From Variovorax sp. Root318D1 (GTDB lineage: Bacteria > Pseudomonadota > Gammaproteobacteria > Burkholderiales > Burkholderiaceae_C), in NCBI RefSeq assembly GCF_001424835.1, contig NZ_LMCQ01000001.1:361088-425087 (forward strand): 64,000 nucleotides of DNA, given 5' to 3'. Below are positions 1 through 7,626 of this stretch, one piece after another. Each line of letters begins with the position of its first letter. The first letter of the stretch is position 1. The translations under genes and the position numbers were made by a program. The notes beneath the pieces were generated by a model. It was given only the letters and a program-made list of their open reading frames with translations, was not told the DNA's origin and did no database searches.

Positions 1-481
1 CGCCTTCGGCGACCCGGTTGCCCACCAGCAGATCGCTGCCGAAAAGCGGCGCCACCAAGCGCGCATGGGGCGGATCGCCAGGGCAGGGGAGCACGGCCAG
101 CTGCGTTGCGGAGATCATGCGGCCGGGGAGCGAGGCCAGCCAATCGTGCGGCAGGGCATCGAGCCAGCCGGTGTCGAAAGCCTGGTCCATGGCGAGCTCG
201 CCAAGATCGGTGAACACGGTGAAGGTGTGGAACTCCGTGTGGCGCTCCCAGCGCACGCGCAGCGCGCCGCACCGCACCTGGCACTGCGTGGCGGTGCCCG
301 CTCCGGAGGCGTCGCCGCCCAGCCGCGCCAGATGCGCGATGCAAAGCGCGTCGTCGTCCGGGCCTTCGCGCAGCGTGGCAATGGCCAGCGCCGCACCGGG
401 CGTGGAAAGTGGCTCGAACGGGCGCGCGTGGATTTCGTCGGCCAGCTGCTGGCGTCCTTCCACTTCGGTCGGTAATTTCAA
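1..481 (-). CDS. DUF3422 family protein, 5' part (runs off the window)
   Basis: The reading frame begins at a TTG codon at 481 with an AGGAG motif seven bases upstream and stays open to the window edge, giving about 160 residues. The N-terminus reads LKLPTEVEGRQQLADEIHAR followed by PFEPL, which matches the 'ElHaRPf' opening of DUF3422 proteins. That family is membrane-anchored and of unknown function. The C-terminal part, including the expected membrane segments, lies outside the window. The TTG start is inferred from the ribosome-binding site; no in-frame ATG gives a better start. Confidence 0.75.
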   Translation of the reverse strand, partial: MKLPTEVEGRQQLADEIHARPFEPLSTPGAALAIATLREGPDDDALCIAHLARLGGDASGAGTATQCQVRCGALRVRWERHTEFHTFTVFTDLGELAMDQAFDTGWLDALPHDWLASLPGRMISATQLAVLPCPGDPPHARLVAPLFGSDLLVGNRVAEG

Positions 482-573
482 TTGGGGGCTCCTGGAACCG
501 CATTGTTCCTCAAGCACCTGGAGATCTTGGGCCCGGGCGGCCGTCTGCGGCCGCTGCGAGGCCGGGGGGAGCC

Positions 574-813
574 CTAGATTTGGGGCTCGCGCGGAAGTTC
601 GAAAGCGAGGGTGACGAATGCCACCTCGGCCGCCTGGCGCGGGTCGCGATCGACATTCAGCGGATAGAGCGCCGCGGCCAGGGAGTCCAGCCATTCGCGG
701 TCGACCGCGCCGTTGCAGCGATCGTAGAACGCGCTCCTGAATTCGTGCCACCACGCCTCAGCGGGAGGCAAGGCGCTTCCGGCGACGATGATGGGTTTGT
801 CAGGCTTCCACAT
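574..813 (-). CDS. small hypothetical protein (79 aa)
   Basis: An 79-residue frame starting MWKPDKPIIVAG and ending PREPQI. It has balanced, coding-like composition with a Trp-rich centre (AEAWWHEF) and no signal peptide or membrane segment. It lies upstream of, and in the same direction as, the DUF3422 gene, so the two may be co-transcribed. No family is recognised. The ribosome-binding site is weak, so the call rests on composition and on its clean fit between neighbours. Confidence 0.55.
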   Translation of the reverse strand: MWKPDKPIIVAGSALPPAEAWWHEFRSAFYDRCNGAVDREWLDSLAAALYPLNVDRDPRQAAEVAFVTLAFELPREPQI

Positions 814-1107
814 GGGCTCTGTGCATGTTGGTGTTCGGGCGCCAGCATGGCTGACGCCCCAAATGCCGGCTGTTTGGGAATGTGAAATCTAGACCTTGTG
901 CTCGCGTGGCGCACTCACTTGTTTATGTGAGACAACCATTTGGCAAAGCACAGGCCGGTTATCCGACGGGATTCCTGCGAGCCGCCCACCTCAATGCCCC
1001 TCAGTGGGGTATGTAAAAAGTTCACATTCCTGCCCATTGCCTTACCATCGCCTTACTGGTCATCGGTACGCCGGCCGCCCCTAGCCGGCTGCCTACGAGG
1101 AGGAACC
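814..1107. other. intergenic region between divergent small genes
   Basis: About 290 bases separate the leftward 79-aa gene from the rightward 71-aa gene. The stretch is less GC-rich than the flanking genes and presumably holds both promoters. No convincing promoter pair, operator or RNA structure could be picked out by eye. Confidence 0.4.
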
Positions 1108-1323
1108 ATGGAGCCAGAGAAATCACCATTCGATGTGCTCGGCACGCATCCATATCCGCAACAACAGTGGCGGTGCGCCTTTGTGGCCGAGTGGGCCCGG
1201 CTGGCGGAAGGTTGCGCCGATGCGGCTCAAACGGCCGAAGCCGCCGCGGAACTTTATGCGCGGTATGGCGCGCGCAACCCAACGGAGGTCGCCCGCGAAG
1301 AGTGGGGCGGCCCCGCCGAGTGA
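1108..1323 (+). CDS. small hypothetical protein (71 aa)
   Basis: The ATG at 1108 is preceded by a strong AGGAGG ribosome-binding site, which fixes the start well inside a longer open frame. The 71-residue product (MEPEKSPFDVLG...WGGPAE) is soluble, acidic and Ala-rich, with a probable helical middle (EWARLAEGCADAAQTAEAAA). No family is recognised. It stands alone and is convergent with the Mo-hydroxylase genes that follow. Confidence 0.65.
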   Translation: MEPEKSPFDVLGTHPYPQQQWRCAFVAEWARLAEGCADAAQTAEAAAELYARYGARNPTEVAREEWGGPAE

Positions 1324-1546
1324 CCCGCGATTGCTGCTTTTACAGGCGCAGCATCGCGGCCCAGTCGTGGCAACGGTTTCCGGCGATGCGCACAGCTTTT
1401 TCCACCGTCTTATCCACCGCAATGGTGGAGAACTTGCCCTCTGAAAGTGGTGCGTCGGAGGGTGGCTCGACGAAAAGTTGTACACATTTGGTAGTACATA
1501 TGACCGATAACTAACCGCGCGTCGAGCTGGTGAAAGAGCCGACGTG

Positions 1547-2005
1547 CTATCCCATCATGGCCGCAGCCGCCCTGATGGCATCGCGAATGCGGCCGTAGGT
1601 GCCGCAGCGGCACACGTTCTCGATGGCATCGATTTCGGCGTCGGTGGGGTTGCGGGTGCGCCGCAACAGATCGACCGCCGCCATGATCTGCCCCGGTTGG
1701 CAGAAGCCGCATTGCGGCACGTCGAGGTTCATCCAGGCCTGCTGCACCGGATGCAGCGTGGTGCCGTTGGCCAGACCTTCGATGGTCGTCACCTGCCGGC
1801 CACGCACGTCGGCCACCCGGGTCGAGCAGGCGGTGACCGCCTTGCCGTCCACATGGCAGGTGCAGGCCTTGCACACGTTGATGCCGCAGCCGTACTTCGG
1901 GCCAGTGATGCCAAGCTTGTCGCGCAGCACCCACAGCAACGCCATGTCGTCGGGCGCCTCGACGTCGACGTTGCCGCCGTTCACCTTGAAAGATTGCACG
2001 GGCAT
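1547..2005 (-). CDS. iorA: (2Fe-2S)-binding small subunit of a molybdenum hydroxylase (isoquinoline 1-oxidoreductase alpha type)
   Basis: This 152-residue protein has the two-domain fold of Mo-hydroxylase iron-sulfur subunits. An N-terminal plant-type [2Fe-2S] cluster is formed by Cys40, 45, 48 and 60 (GCGINVCKACTC...AC). A second helical-domain cluster is formed by Cys99, 102, 132 and 134 (CGFCQPGQ and CRCGTYGR). It should pass electrons from the Mo centre of the large subunit to an external acceptor. The ATG at 2005 has AGGAG seven bases upstream and lies 11 bases after the stop of the large-subunit gene, so the two form an operon. No FAD subunit is present, which fits the IorAB type rather than xanthine dehydrogenase proper. 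The substrate is unknown, so the symbol indicates family only. Confidence 0.85.
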   Translation of the reverse strand: MPVQSFKVNGGNVDVEAPDDMALLWVLRDKLGITGPKYGCGINVCKACTCHVDGKAVTACSTRVADVRGRQVTTIEGLANGTTLHPVQQAWMNLDVPQCGFCQPGQIMAAVDLLRRTRNPTDAEIDAIENVCRCGTYGRIRDAIRAAAAMMG

Positions 2006-2016
2006 GATGGAGCTCC

Positions 2017-4209
2017 TCAGGTGCGGACCGGCACGGTGACCGGCGTGGGCAGCTTGCCCGGGGGGATGGGGGTGAAATCGACGGGGAAGTTCAGCGGAAA
2101 ACTTCGCGGCTTCTTGCCGGTGGCGCGTGCATAGGCATTGGCGATTGCGCCCGAGCTGGCCGACAGGCCCACTTCGCCCAGACCGCCAATGGCCTCGCCA
2201 CTGCTGGGCGGCATGATGATGACCTTCACGTCCTTCGGGTAGTTCTTCATCCGCGCAAAGTGGTACTGCGAGTAGCTGCCTTCCAGCGGCAGGCCGTTCT
2301 GGATGTGCAGGCCTGCCGTCAGCACGATGGAGATCGATTCGCACAGGCCGCCCTGCATCTGCGCCTCGATGCCCGAGGGGTTGATGGGCGTGCCGACATC
2401 GATCGCGATGGTGGCGCGCGTCACCTTGAGGTCGGTCGGCACCCGCGCGTCGATCTCGACGATACAGGCCGTGAAGGACTTCGATTCCTGGTGCACACCC
2501 ACGCCCTGGGCAAAGCCCGCCGGCATGGCCTTGCCCCATTGCGCAGCCTCGGCCACCGCCTTCAGCACCGCCCGTGCACGCGGCAGGCGCAAGTATTCGA
2601 GGCGGAAGGCGACGGGGTCCTTGCGCAACGCCCTGGCCATCTCGTCGACCAGGATCTCTTCCACCAGGCGCGAGGGCTGGATGTGCACCGAACGGTAGGA
2701 GCAGGTGTTGATGTCCATCGCCACCGGCGTCAGCAACTTGGTGGTGACGCCGAAGTTGTACGGCGAGCTGACCATGGTCTTGAACATGGCCTGCTCGATG
2801 GCGAAGTTGCCCACCGTCTGCGGAAAACCGTTAGGCATTGCGATGGCCGCGGCGCCCAGCATCTCGCCGAAGCCATGGCGCGTATCGAGCCGCACGCCGG
2901 CGATGCGCTGCTCGAAAGAGATGACCTGGCCCAGCAGCATCGTCGCGCGCGCCCGATGAAACATGGGCGGGCGCACGCGGCCGTGGCGCATGTCGTCGGT
3001 GCGGTGGTACATGAGGCGGCAGGGCCGGCCCAGCGCCTTGGAGATCTGTACCGCTTGCAGCGTCGCGTCCCAGAACAGCCGGCGCCCGAAGGAGCCGCCC
3101 GAGGGCACGGCATGCACCTTGACCTTGTCCAGCGGCAAGCCCAGATCGGCTGCCACCGCCTGCTGCGTGACGATCGGGCTCTGCAGGCCGGACCAGATCT
3201 CCGCCCGATCGGCGCGCACATCGGCGATGGCGCATTCCGTTTCCATCGGGCAGTGCGAGACCGCCGCGAACTCGAACTCTCCCTCGACCGTCAGCGCGCC
3301 CAACGGCGGCAGCAGGAAGGGCAGCAGCGCGGATTTCAGCTTCTGCTGGATACTGGCGTTGGACTCGCCGGCGACGGAGCTTGCGCTCCAGGTGACGTCG
3401 AGTGCATTCACCGCGGCCCAGGCCTGGCCGAATGTTTCGGCCATCACCGCCACGCCGGGCGGCGTGGGCACGATGCCGTTCGTGGCGGGAATCGGCGCGA
3501 TGCCCAGAACGCCCGGCATCCCCATCACCGCGGTCGTGTTGTTGATGCGAACGAACTGGCCGTTGATGGTCGGTGGCCGGCACACCATGGTGGGCTTCGC
3601 GTCGGGCACGGCCTGGTCGAGCGTGAACTTCTTGCGTCCGGTCACGATGTCCAGCGCGTCGAGCCGCGTCACGCGCTGGCCGACCACCGCGCTTCCGGAA
3701 CCCGAGGGCTGTCCACCCAAACCGCCGAGCAACGGCATGCCCGCATGCAGTGACCGCACGCTCGACGAGCCGCCAGTGAGCTGGTTGTAGAACAGCTCGG
3801 GGCTGGCGTCGGCGGAGCCGACCTCGATCGCGTTCAGCGGCAGACCCAGCTTGTCAGCCAGCATCATGGCGGCGGCGGTCGCGATGCCTTGGCCTGATTC
3901 GAAGCGCGGAAGCTCCAGACGGACGCGGCCGTTCCCGATGTTGCTGACCTTGACCAGCGGCATGGTCGGCAGCGCCGTCACCGTCACTGCATCGCCGATG
4001 TCGAGCTGGTCGGTCGTGTCGGGTGGCGTCATCGGCAGTATCGCGGCGTTGGCCGACGAGGGGGCCGCCAGCCCGCCGAGTCCGGCGGCGGCTGACAGCA
4101 GGGGCGCGGAAGCCGCGTAGCCCAGCAGGTTGCGCCTGCGCATGCCCGGCGATTCGTCATCGTGATGCGGTGCACTCGCGGGGCCCGCGGCGGATTCCGG
4201 ATGTTCCAT
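2017..4209 (-). CDS. iorB: molybdopterin-binding large subunit, xanthine dehydrogenase/isoquinoline 1-oxidoreductase beta family
   Basis: This 730-residue protein belongs to the aldehyde oxidase/xanthine dehydrogenase molybdopterin-subunit family. The N-terminus carries a probable Tat signal: MRRRNLLGYAAS followed by a hydrophobic Ala/Leu stretch ending near SSANA, so the holoenzyme is probably exported folded. Typical cofactor-domain stretches are visible (GGSFGRRLFWDATLQAV; GGLGEVGLS near the C-terminus, with the catalytic-type Glu). The start at 4209 has AGGAG seven bases upstream. It is first in a two-gene operon with the [2Fe-2S] subunit and divergent from a Crp/Fnr regulator. Hydroxylation of an N-heterocycle or aldehyde with cytochrome as acceptor is inferred from the family. 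The actual substrate cannot be read from sequence. Confidence 0.85.
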   Translation of the reverse strand: MEHPESAAGPASAPHHDDESPGMRRRNLLGYAASAPLLSAAAGLGGLAAPSSANAAILPMTPPDTTDQLDIGDAVTVTALPTMPLVKVSNIGNGRVRLELPRFESGQGIATAAAMMLADKLGLPLNAIEVGSADASPELFYNQLTGGSSSVRSLHAGMPLLGGLGGQPSGSGSAVVGQRVTRLDALDIVTGRKKFTLDQAVPDAKPTMVCRPPTINGQFVRINNTTAVMGMPGVLGIAPIPATNGIVPTPPGVAVMAETFGQAWAAVNALDVTWSASSVAGESNASIQQKLKSALLPFLLPPLGALTVEGEFEFAAVSHCPMETECAIADVRADRAEIWSGLQSPIVTQQAVAADLGLPLDKVKVHAVPSGGSFGRRLFWDATLQAVQISKALGRPCRLMYHRTDDMRHGRVRPPMFHRARATMLLGQVISFEQRIAGVRLDTRHGFGEMLGAAAIAMPNGFPQTVGNFAIEQAMFKTMVSSPYNFGVTTKLLTPVAMDINTCSYRSVHIQPSRLVEEILVDEMARALRKDPVAFRLEYLRLPRARAVLKAVAEAAQWGKAMPAGFAQGVGVHQESKSFTACIVEIDARVPTDLKVTRATIAIDVGTPINPSGIEAQMQGGLCESISIVLTAGLHIQNGLPLEGSYSQYHFARMKNYPKDVKVIIMPPSSGEAIGGLGEVGLSASSGAIANAYARATGKKPRSFPLNFPVDFTPIPPGKLPTPVTVPVRT

Positions 4210-4272
4210 CCTTGTCTCCTGTCTTCTGGTTGTGGCGAACAGGAGTCAATATGTCATGATCGCCGCGCCAAA

Positions 4273-4292
4273 AATGTCGTTTCAGAGACATT
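4273..4292. promoter_or_regulatory. 20-bp palindrome, candidate Crp/Fnr-family operator
   Basis: AATGTC and GACATT form perfect six-base arms separated by eight bases. They lie in the shared region between the leftward Mo-hydroxylase operon (start 4209) and the rightward Crp/Fnr gene (start 4378). Its size and symmetry suit a dimeric Crp/Fnr protein, but the sequence is not the classical Crp or Fnr box. Assignment to the adjacent regulator is inference from position. Confidence 0.45.
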
Positions 4293-4377
4293 ACTTACGG
4301 GCGTGTTCGCCGGCTTCCCCACGAGGGCCGGCGCGCGCAGAAGAGCGAGCAATCAACAAGCGAGTGGGGAAGCACGT

Positions 4378-5091
4378 ATGCCGTCGAAGGCCATGGAGAG
4401 CATGCTCCGCGAGAGCTTATGGGCGAAGACCCTGACGGACGAGGAGCTCGACCGCGTGGTGCGGGAATCGCATGAGCGCGAGGTGCCGGTTGCCGGCTTC
4501 GTCATGCGCCAGGGCGAGCCGGCCGATCTCTGGTTCGGCATCATCGAAGGCCTCGTGAAGATGTCGGTCTCGCAGGCCGATGGCCGCGTCTCCACTTTCA
4601 CGGGCGTTACCGCTGGCGGCTGGGCCGGCGAAGGCTCGCTGCTGAATCCCGGCCCGTGGCGTTATGACGGCGTGGCCATGCGCGCGACGCGCGTGGCCTG
4701 CGTGCCGCGCCACACCTTCGAGCGCCTGGTGTCGACGAACCTCGGTTTCAATCGGTTCCTGCTGTCGCACATCAACGCCCGCCTGAGCCTGTTCATCGGA
4801 CTCATGGAGTTCGACCGCTTGCTGGGCCCCGACGCGCGTGTCGCACGCTGCCTGGCCAGTCTGTTCGATCCGATTCTCTACCCACAGGCGAGCAGCTTCG
4901 TGCGCCTGAGCCAGGATGAGATCGGGCTCTTGTCGGCCGTCTCTCGCCAGCGCGCCAACAGGGCGCTGCATGAGCTCGAGCGCGCGGGCTTGCTGCGGGT
5001 GGAGCATGGCGGCGTCGAGGTGATCGACCTGGGAGGCCTGCGCAGCTACCTTGGGGAGGAGGGCGCCCTGGCGCCGTCGCCTCGCCGCTGA
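4378..5091 (+). CDS. Crp/Fnr family transcriptional regulator
   Basis: The ATG at 4378 follows GTGGGGAAG and gives 237 residues, the usual length for the family. Residues about 20-140 form a cyclic-nucleotide-binding-type beta-roll (VMRQGEPADLWFGIIEGLVK; TAGGWAGEGSLL). The C-terminus holds a winged helix-turn-helix (LSQDEIGLLSAVSRQRANRALHELER). The N-terminal cysteines of oxygen-sensing Fnr are absent. It is transcribed divergently from the Mo-hydroxylase genes, which it probably controls together with itself through the palindrome between them. The effector is unknown. Confidence 0.85.
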   Translation: MPSKAMESMLRESLWAKTLTDEELDRVVRESHEREVPVAGFVMRQGEPADLWFGIIEGLVKMSVSQADGRVSTFTGVTAGGWAGEGSLLNPGPWRYDGVAMRATRVACVPRHTFERLVSTNLGFNRFLLSHINARLSLFIGLMEFDRLLGPDARVARCLASLFDPILYPQASSFVRLSQDEIGLLSAVSRQRANRALHELERAGLLRVEHGGVEVIDLGGLRSYLGEEGALAPSPRR

Positions 5092-5212
5092 GAGTCGAAG
5101 GCTCGCTTCAAGATCATTCTTCTCGAAGAATTGGGCGTAGCTACAAGCCCGAAGTACAGAGGCTCCTTGGAACGCGGATCCGCGACGTATTCGGGCAATA
5201 AGGCCGGGCTCG

Positions 5213-6586
5213 TCAAATCGACTTGGTCGAGCGTCGTAGCTCGCGGTACAGCGTCGCGCGGCTGATGCCCAGCCGGCGCGCCGCCTCGTCCTTGTCGCCG
5301 GCGGTCTCCGCGAGCGTCTTCTGGATGCAGGCATCGCGCTCGCGGTCAAGATGTGCTTGCAAGGTGGTCGTCGCCGTTGGTCCTCGCTGGCCGGCAACGG
5401 CCTGCGGGTGCTTCGCGGCGGGCACTTCCGGCAGCCCGGGCTCGCCCGAGAGCAGGAAGCGCAGCAGCGCGGCTTCCAACTGCCGCACGTTGCCCGGCCA
5501 GTCGAAGGCCTGCCATCGCGCGCGAACAGATGGGGGCACGCGGCGCCCCGGCAGGCCTTCGCGCAGCGCAATGCGCTCCAGCAGCTGCTCGGCCAACCAC
5601 TCGAGGTCGTCGCGCTCGCGCAGCGCGGGCATGTGCACGCCGAGCACATTGAGCCGGTAGTACAGGTCGGCCCTGAACTGGCCCGCGTCCACACGCTCTT
5701 GAAGGTCGCGGTGGGTGGCGCAGACGACGCGGGTGTCGATCGGGATCGGCGAGACGCCGCCTACGCGCACGATCTCCTGGTTCTGTACGGCGCGCAGGAG
5801 GCTGGCCTGCAGGCTGAGGGGCATGTCGCCGATCTCGTCGAGAAACAGCGTGCCGCCGCTCGCGAGTTCGAACTTGCCCGGCTTGCCGCGTGTCCGGGCG
5901 CCGGTGAAGGCACCGCCTTCGTAACCGAAGAGCTCCGCATCGATCAGCGATTCGGGAATGGACGCGCAGTTGACCCACACGAACGGGCGCCGGGCGCGCG
6001 GCGACAGCGCATGGATCGCGTTGGCTGCCAGTTCCTTTCCGCTGCCGGTTTCGCCCTGGACGAGCACGGGCAGCGAGAGCGGCGCGGCCTGTTCGATGGC
6101 CGCGCGCACCGCGTCCATCCGGGTGCCTTGGCCCAGGATGTCGTCGATGCCGTAGCGCGTGGTCCACGGCGTGGGAGGGCTATGGATGGCGCGCCCCTGG
6201 TCGCCGACGACCGCCACCGCCTTCTTCAGCGCCGCCATGTTGGAGAACAGCGCCAAACCGACCGCGCCGATGATTCGCTCGTCCTGGTAGACGGGCACCT
6301 GCCGCGCGAGCAACTGGTGGCCCCGCACTTCGAGCGGCATCATGGTCACGGAGAGATCTCCGCGCGCCACGTGGTGCAGGCGCGTCTTCGGCGACACGAC
6401 ATCGGTGATGTGCCGGCCGATGAAATCTTCCTGCGGGCCGCCCAGCAGGCGGCAGTAGGGCGCATTGATGAGCACGACGCGGCCGTTGGTATCGACAGCC
6501 ACCAGGCAATCGGACACATGGTCGAGCACGCGGCGCAGGAACTCTGCCTCGTTCTGGCCGGAGCCGAACCATTCGGGAAAGGGCAT
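5213..6586 (-). CDS. sigma-54-dependent transcriptional activator (PAS-AAA+-Fis HTH)
   Basis: A 457-residue bacterial enhancer-binding protein. An N-terminal PAS-like sensor (FLRRVLDHVSDCLVAVDTNG...) is followed by the AAA+ core. The core has Walker A GETGSGKE (about 178-185), the sigma-54-contacting loop GAFTGA (about 225-230) and Walker B TLFLDEIGD (about 246-254). A Fis-type helix-turn-helix closes the protein (DKDEAARRLGISRATLYRELRR). The complete GAFTGA loop argues for a functional activator. A GTG at 6622 would add 12 residues but lacks a ribosome-binding site, so the ATG at 6586 is preferred. It is divergent from the hydrolase-transporter-nitrile hydratase cluster, its likely target. 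Confidence 0.88.
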   Translation of the reverse strand: MPFPEWFGSGQNEAEFLRRVLDHVSDCLVAVDTNGRVVLINAPYCRLLGGPQEDFIGRHITDVVSPKTRLHHVARGDLSVTMMPLEVRGHQLLARQVPVYQDERIIGAVGLALFSNMAALKKAVAVVGDQGRAIHSPPTPWTTRYGIDDILGQGTRMDAVRAAIEQAAPLSLPVLVQGETGSGKELAANAIHALSPRARRPFVWVNCASIPESLIDAELFGYEGGAFTGARTRGKPGKFELASGGTLFLDEIGDMPLSLQASLLRAVQNQEIVRVGGVSPIPIDTRVVCATHRDLQERVDAGQFRADLYYRLNVLGVHMPALRERDDLEWLAEQLLERIALREGLPGRRVPPSVRARWQAFDWPGNVRQLEAALLRFLLSGEPGLPEVPAAKHPQAVAGQRGPTATTTLQAHLDRERDACIQKTLAETAGDKDEAARRLGISRATLYRELRRSTKSI

Positions 6587-6723
6587 TTTTTGTCTCGTGA
6601 TTGCGACGTTGGGACTCAACACTGAGACTAAGGCATGCGCTCCAGGCCGTCAATCGAAGCCGTGGTGAGCATTTCTTCAAGCAAATCAAGCACTTGTCGA
6701 AATTGCGAAGAGGTCGGTCCAGC

Positions 6724-6739
6724 GGGCCTCGGATTTGCT
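6724..6739 (+). promoter_or_regulatory. candidate sigma-54 (-24/-12) promoter
   Basis: GGGCCTCGGATTTGCT contains GG (6725-6726) and GC (6737-6738) separated by exactly ten bases, the invariant spacing of -24/-12 promoters. The -12 half (TTTGCT) is close to consensus. The -24 half matches TGGCAC only partly. It lies about 65 bases before the first gene of the rightward cluster and opposite a sigma-54 activator, which makes the assignment plausible. Confidence 0.4.
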
Positions 6740-6802
6740 CTGTGCCCTCCGCCCGCATTCGAAGCGGCGCGGCGGCTTCCGTCCTTTCACCTGGAAATGC
6801 AC

Positions 6803-7594
6803 ATGAACGACATCATTTCAATCGGAGACATGCACGTGCGCGTGGCGGGCCACGGCCCGGCGCTCGTCTTTTGCCACGGCTTCACCACAACCGGCGAGTT
6901 CTGGCGCGAGCAGATGGGCGCGTTCTCGCGCGATCACCGAATGGTGGTGCCCGATCTGCCCGGCCATGGCCGCTCGGCATCGCCACGCTCCCGCCGCTAC
7001 ACGATCGACGCGTTCGTGAACGACCTCGTGCTGCTGTTCGACAAGCTGCGTCTCGACGACGCCATCCTGGTGGGGCTGTCGATGGGCGGCACGATCGCCC
7101 AGCGTTTCGCGCTCGCGCACCGGAGCCGCTTGCGCGCGCTGGTGCTGGTGGGCGCCACGCCGCACGGGCTCGGCCCCGACGTGAACGTGAAGAATGTGCT
7201 GCACGCCATCGACACCCTCGGCGTCACTGCGGCGAGCCAGGCGGTGATCGACCGCTCGTTCGCTTCCGCCGCCTCGGCCGAACTGGTCGCCTTTGCGCGC
7301 GACCAGGTGGCGCAGACACCGGAATTCGTCGCCCGCGAAGCCATCGTCTCGCTGAACGAGGCCGACAGCCGGGCGCAGCTCGCACGCCTGGCATTGCCGA
7401 CGCTCGTCGTCTGCGGCGAGGAGGACGCCATCACGCCGCCGGCCGAGTCGCATGCGCTCGCCGCCGGCATTCCCGGCGCGACACTGCAGCTGGTGCCCAG
7501 CGCCGCGCACTTCCCGATGCTCGAGCAGCCCGAGCGTTTCAATGCGATCCTGCGCGACTTCATCGCTCGCGTTGACAACCGGAGCGGCGCTTGA
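6803..7594 (+). CDS. alpha/beta hydrolase
   Basis: A 263-residue alpha/beta-hydrolase-fold enzyme. The oxyanion motif is HGFTTTGEFW near residue 25, the nucleophile elbow is GLSMGG (Ser93), the acid lies in GEEDAITPP near 220, and the His lies in AAHFPML near 245. It is cytoplasmic, with no signal peptide. The ATG at 6803 is chosen because GGAA lies a suitable distance upstream; an in-frame ATG at 6797 is possible. As first gene of the nitrile hydratase cluster it may act on an ester or amide related to the nitrile substrate, but this is inference. Its family also includes esterases and C-C bond hydrolases. Confidence 0.8.
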   Translation: MNDIISIGDMHVRVAGHGPALVFCHGFTTTGEFWREQMGAFSRDHRMVVPDLPGHGRSASPRSRRYTIDAFVNDLVLLFDKLRLDDAILVGLSMGGTIAQRFALAHRSRLRALVLVGATPHGLGPDVNVKNVLHAIDTLGVTAASQAVIDRSFASAASAELVAFARDQVAQTPEFVAREAIVSLNEADSRAQLARLALPTLVVCGEEDAITPPAESHALAAGIPGATLQLVPSAAHFPMLEQPERFNAILRDFIARVDNRSGA

Positions 7595-7626
7595 CGCGCG
7601 TCCGCCATACATCAAGGAGTATGGAC

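Noticed and set aside
115..396. Arg-rich leftward frame of 93 residues inside the DUF3422 region
   Set aside because: It overlaps the convincing DUF3422 frame and has the Arg/Ala/Pro-rich composition of a GC-rich shadow frame.
1479..1498. TGTAC-N10-GTACA inverted repeat between convergent genes
   Set aside because: It lies between two gene ends with no start codon nearby, so an operator role cannot be supported; short palindromes of this size occur by chance.
2260..3753. 497-residue rightward open frame opposite the Mo-hydroxylase large subunit
   Set aside because: It is antisense to a clear family member, and its His/Arg/Gln-rich composition is typical of a mirror frame.
5116..5131. ATTCTT-CTCG-AAGAAT hairpin between crp and the sigma-54 activator gene
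   Set aside because: It lies between converging gene ends, but the stem is short and AT-rich with no T-run, so it is too weak to call a terminator.
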